This document shows, piece after piece, positions 5,052-7,291 of a stretch of 7,291 bases of DNA; position 1 is the stretch's first letter; every line of letters starts with the position of its first letter. Below the pieces are notes generated by a model that saw only the letters and a program-made list of their open reading frames with translations, ran no database searches and had not been told where the DNA came from. The position numbers were made by a program, and so were the translations under genes. The DNA is from a bacterium. GTDB lineage: Bacteria; Planctomycetota; J058; JACQDU01. The DNA lies in assembly GCA_016200955.1 (NCBI GenBank), contig JACQDU010000712.1, forward strand, positions 1 to 7,291. The letters are read 5' to 3'.

Positions 5052-7205
5052 ATGCGTCTCTCGCAACGTGTCGCGCCGTGGGTCTTCCCCGTCGTCCTCT
5101 GCGCGGCGGCCTTCACGTTCGCGGGCGACCCGCCCGCGCCGGCGCCCGCGCCGGGCTCGGGCGACGCGCTCGACGAGGCTCTGGCGCTCGAGGGGCTCGC
5201 GCGCGAGGACCTCGGGTGGAGACCGCGCGGTTACTGGTCGGGATATCCCGCCGACATTCCCTACAAGCTCCGTCACTTCGATGACCTCATGGCGGAGCCT
5301 CTCGCGACGGTCACGTTCGCGCGCACGGCCGCCGCGGTCGCGCGCGATCAGCTCTCGCCCGAGGCGCTCGCGAAGGTGCCGGAGAAGTCCGACGGGGCGC
5401 TCTACAAGGCCGTGCTCGGGCTCGGCGTGGACAGGAAGCTCGGCTCCTTCCGTGGTTACTCGGCGAACCTGACCGCTCCTCGCACGTCTCTCGTGGACGC
5501 TCTCCTCGCGGTGCACGAAGCCGCCGGGCGCCCGACGAAGTTCGTGACGTTCGGGCAGGCCTCTCCTTACCCGCTCTACAGGAAGGAGCTCGAGGAGAAG
5601 GTCGCGGTCATTCCCGCCGCGGCGCGCGAGGTCCTCGGGCAGCTCGTCCTGAACCTGCTGGACGCGCACGCCTGGGTCGAGCGAGCGTTCCGGAGCGTCA
5701 AGCCCGAAGCGCGAGCGGCGCTCGAGCGGCGCCTCGACCTCGGCTTCGAGCTCACGGACGCGCTCGACTACGCGCCCGAGCTCGACGACGTCGCGCGGGA
5801 CCTCGACGAGGCGAGCCTCTGGTACGGCGGCCTCAAGGTCGTCGCCGCTCTCGACGAGGCGCGGCACGCGCTCGCTCCCTTGAAGGACGTGCCGGCGTTC
5901 GCGTTCGACTGGAGCACGCCCATGGGCTGGGTGAGGATCCGCGGGACCGGCAACGACGTGGTCGACGGCACGAGCTCTTTCCTGATCGTGGACTTCGGGG
6001 GAGACGACCGCTACACGGGCCCCGTCGCCGCGACCTCGCCCGGAGTCAGCGTCTCCGCTCTCCTCGACCTCGCCGGGAACGACACGTACGTCGGCACCGA
6101 CGCTCCGTGCCAGGGAGCGGGGCTCTGCGGAGTCGGCGCGCTCCTGGACGCCCTGGGAGACGACCACTACGAGGCGATCCAGTGCGCGCAGGGATTCGGG
6201 CAAGCCGGGCTCGGCGTGCTCCTGGACCTCGCGGGCAACGACCGCTACGAGGCGCGCTACTCGGCGCAGGGATGCGGCTTCTTGGGGATCGGGCTCCTCC
6301 TCGACGCGGCGGGGAACGACGCCTACCGGGTCCAGTCCGACGGCCAGGGCATGGGCGGCGCGGGAGGAGTCGGCGTCCTCGCCGACCGCTCGGGCAACGA
6401 CCGCTACGAGGCCGTCCGCGATCCCGCCGTCACGGGCCGCCCGTCCTATCACTCGGAGCTCAAGGTCGCCGTCTCGAACGCCCAGGGCGTGGGCCTCGGC
6501 CGGCGCGGAGACGGCGCCGACGGCCACTCGTGGGCGGGCGGGCTCGGCATGCTCATCGACATCGAGGGCGACGACGTCTACACGGCCGGCAACTGGTCCA
6601 TGGGCACCGGCTACTGGTTCGGCACGGGGATCCTCTACGACGGAGCCGGGAACGACGAGTATCACGGTGTCTGGTGGTCGCAGGGATCGTCGGCTCACTT
6701 CGCGATCGGCGCTCTCGTCGACGAGAGCGGGAACGACAAGCACCTCGTCGAGGCGGGAGGGAACAACTCGCTCGCCTTCGCCCACGACTTCGGCGTGGCG
6801 CTCCTCCTGGACCTCGGAGGCGACGACCTCTACGAGACTCCCGCGGGCGGGCTCGCTTGCGCTCTCAACCGGAGCGTCGCGATCCTCGTGGACGTGGGCG
6901 GGAAGGACACCTACCGCCAGCCGAAGACGAGCCGTCCGGGCACGGCCGTCTTCGACGAGCGATTCCGGAAGCGCGGCTCATCGACTTACTTCGCCGATGC
7001 GACGAGCGTCGCCCTGTTCCTCGAGATCGGAGGAGACGACTCCTACGCGTCGGATGCGGCGAAGAACGACTCGGTGTGGCTCGACCCGCCGGACTCTCCG
7101 AACCGGGGCGTTCGCAACTTCTCGATCGGAGTGGATCGAGCGTCCGGGCACGTGGGCTTCGATGCTCGGCCCGAGAGGGTGCCTTCGGGGAAGAAGGGGC
7201 GGTGA
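5052..7205 (+). CDS. Exported protein with a G-[N/D]-D-x-Y repeat domain, family not recognised
   Basis: A 717-residue protein of unknown function. The N-terminus is a Sec signal peptide: basic MRLSQR, hydrophobic core ~7-23, and probable signal peptidase I cleavage after TFA (A24). C17 is preceded by VVL, a poor lipobox, so a lipoprotein is unlikely. A Pro/Ala linker (26-36) leads to an unrecognised, mostly helical domain (~38-290) with a notable WSGYPADIPYKLRHFDDLM segment. Residues ~313-668 hold about 12 repeats with the core [L/V]-D-x-x-G-[N/D]-D-x-Y, often followed by QGxG and GxG. The aromatic position falls at Y321, 346, 373, 399, 425, 452, 510, 537, H564, Y594, 621 and 665. This regularity suggests a stacked beta-solenoid, perhaps metal-binding, by analogy with RTX repeats but with a longer period. 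The ~50-residue C-terminal tail ends in the basic PSGKKGR and shows no membrane anchor or sorting domain. ATG 5052 is fixed by the Shine-Dalgarno at 5042-5049. It lies 127 nt after the kinase gene and probably has its own promoter. Export is well supported; function is not. Confidence 0.9.
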   Translation: MRLSQRVAPWVFPVVLCAAAFTFAGDPPAPAPAPGSGDALDEALALEGLAREDLGWRPRGYWSGYPADIPYKLRHFDDLMAEPLATVTFARTAAAVARDQLSPEALAKVPEKSDGALYKAVLGLGVDRKLGSFRGYSANLTAPRTSLVDALLAVHEAAGRPTKFVTFGQASPYPLYRKELEEKVAVIPAAAREVLGQLVLNLLDAHAWVERAFRSVKPEARAALERRLDLGFELTDALDYAPELDDVARDLDEASLWYGGLKVVAALDEARHALAPLKDVPAFAFDWSTPMGWVRIRGTGNDVVDGTSSFLIVDFGGDDRYTGPVAATSPGVSVSALLDLAGNDTYVGTDAPCQGAGLCGVGALLDALGDDHYEAIQCAQGFGQAGLGVLLDLAGNDRYEARYSAQGCGFLGIGLLLDAAGNDAYRVQSDGQGMGGAGGVGVLADRSGNDRYEAVRDPAVTGRPSYHSELKVAVSNAQGVGLGRRGDGADGHSWAGGLGMLIDIEGDDVYTAGNWSMGTGYWFGTGILYDGAGNDEYHGVWWSQGSSAHFAIGALVDESGNDKHLVEAGGNNSLAFAHDFGVALLLDLGGDDLYETPAGGLACALNRSVAILVDVGGKDTYRQPKTSRPGTAVFDERFRKRGSSTYFADATSVALFLEIGGDDSYASDAAKNDSVWLDPPDSPNRGVRNFSIGVDRASGHVGFDARPERVPSGKKGR
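5988..7046 (+). repeat. Coding repeat region: ~12 coils of 25-30 residues (G-[N/D]-D-x-Y)
   Basis: Residues ~313-665 of the exported protein. Distances between successive core aromatics are 25, 27, 26, 26, 27, 58, 27, 27, 30, 27 and 44 residues. The 58 and 44 gaps are single coils with inserted loops of about 32 and 17 residues (near 453-490 and 622-645). The core Asp pair or Asn-Asp is kept in nearly all units (GKD at 617-619 is the main exception). A Gln-Gly follows the aromatic by 7-8 residues in coils 2-5 and 8. A degenerate GTGNDVVDG (298-306) may be an N-terminal cap. The repeat is clear in protein but diverged in DNA. Confidence 0.85.
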
Positions 7206-7291
7206 GAGGCCGGCGGCGGGTGCGACGCCCGGGGGCAGGAGGGCCCAGGGCGGACCATCCCTCCTCTTCCCGCTCCAGAGCGTAGTGCCCC
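7206..7291. other. Short non-coding tail with a small hairpin
   Basis: No supported gene lies in these 86 bases. A hairpin CGGGTG (7217-7222) / CGCCCG (7226-7231), including one G-T pair and a 3-nt loop, sits 12 nt after the stop codon, and a pyrimidine-rich stretch lies at about 7256-7275. There is no T-run, so a factor-independent terminator is only a weak possibility. A second small inverted repeat, CGCTC-CA-GAGCG, is at 7271-7282. Confidence 0.3.

Noticed and set aside
5085..5105. Possible lipobox around C17 of the exported protein
   Set aside because: The residues before the Cys are V-V-L, lacking the small residue required at -1. A signal peptidase I site after TFA fits better.
4635..6785. 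716-codon antisense open frame across the kinase 3' end and the exported protein gene
   Set aside because: It is the antisense shadow of the repeat-encoding region, rich in Val/Arg/Glu, and would overlap two convincing genes and the intergenic signals. Stops are rare by chance at this GC content.
7043..7258. 71-codon minus-strand frame in the tail with a GAGGAGG-like stretch near its ATG
   Set aside because: The spacing to the ATG is too short for a normal ribosome site, the peptide is Pro/Ser-rich, and most of it is antisense to the exported protein gene.
6107..7285. 392-codon + strand frame overlapping the exported protein gene and running into the tail
   Set aside because: Its composition is Arg/Gly/Pro-dominated with no recognisable motif; it is an out-of-frame shadow of the repeat domain.

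Overview
The window is very GC-rich with strong G/C bias at third codon positions. It carries three co-oriented (+) protein genes and almost no non-coding DNA. No RNA gene, mobile element, CRISPR array or phage gene is visible. A PknB-type Ser/Thr kinase fused through one membrane span to a long TPR array, a separate long TPR protein and a large secreted repeat protein together suggest Planctomycetota. Myxococcota or another GC-rich, kinase-rich phylum cannot be excluded from sequence alone.

Layout: (i) 2-2509 is the 3' part of a long TPR/helical-repeat protein whose frame is open to the left edge. (ii) After a 3-nt gap, 2513-4924 encodes a membrane Hanks-type kinase: kinase domain ~6-265, transmembrane helix ~283-304, then 14 TPR units. 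The last 13 units are exactly 34 residues each with no indel, giving a 102-bp tandem array in the DNA. (iii) 4925-5051 is the only real intergenic gap, with a 7-bp inverted repeat, a TATGAT -10-like hexamer and a strong Shine-Dalgarno. (iv) 5052-7205 encodes an exported 717-residue protein with an unrecognised N-terminal domain and about 12 repeats of 25-30 residues around a G-[N/D]-D-x-Y core. (v) 7206-7291 is a short non-coding tail.

Working together: the first two genes look like one transcription unit, a TPR scaffold plus a receptor-like kinase whose TPR domain should lie outside the cytoplasm. The third gene appears to have its own promoter and encodes an exported, probably solenoid-shaped protein. 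A link between the exported protein and the kinase's outer TPR domain is attractive but is inference from adjacency only. The least familiar element is the exported G-N-D-x-Y repeat protein. The many long alternative-frame and antisense ORFs are GC-driven shadows.
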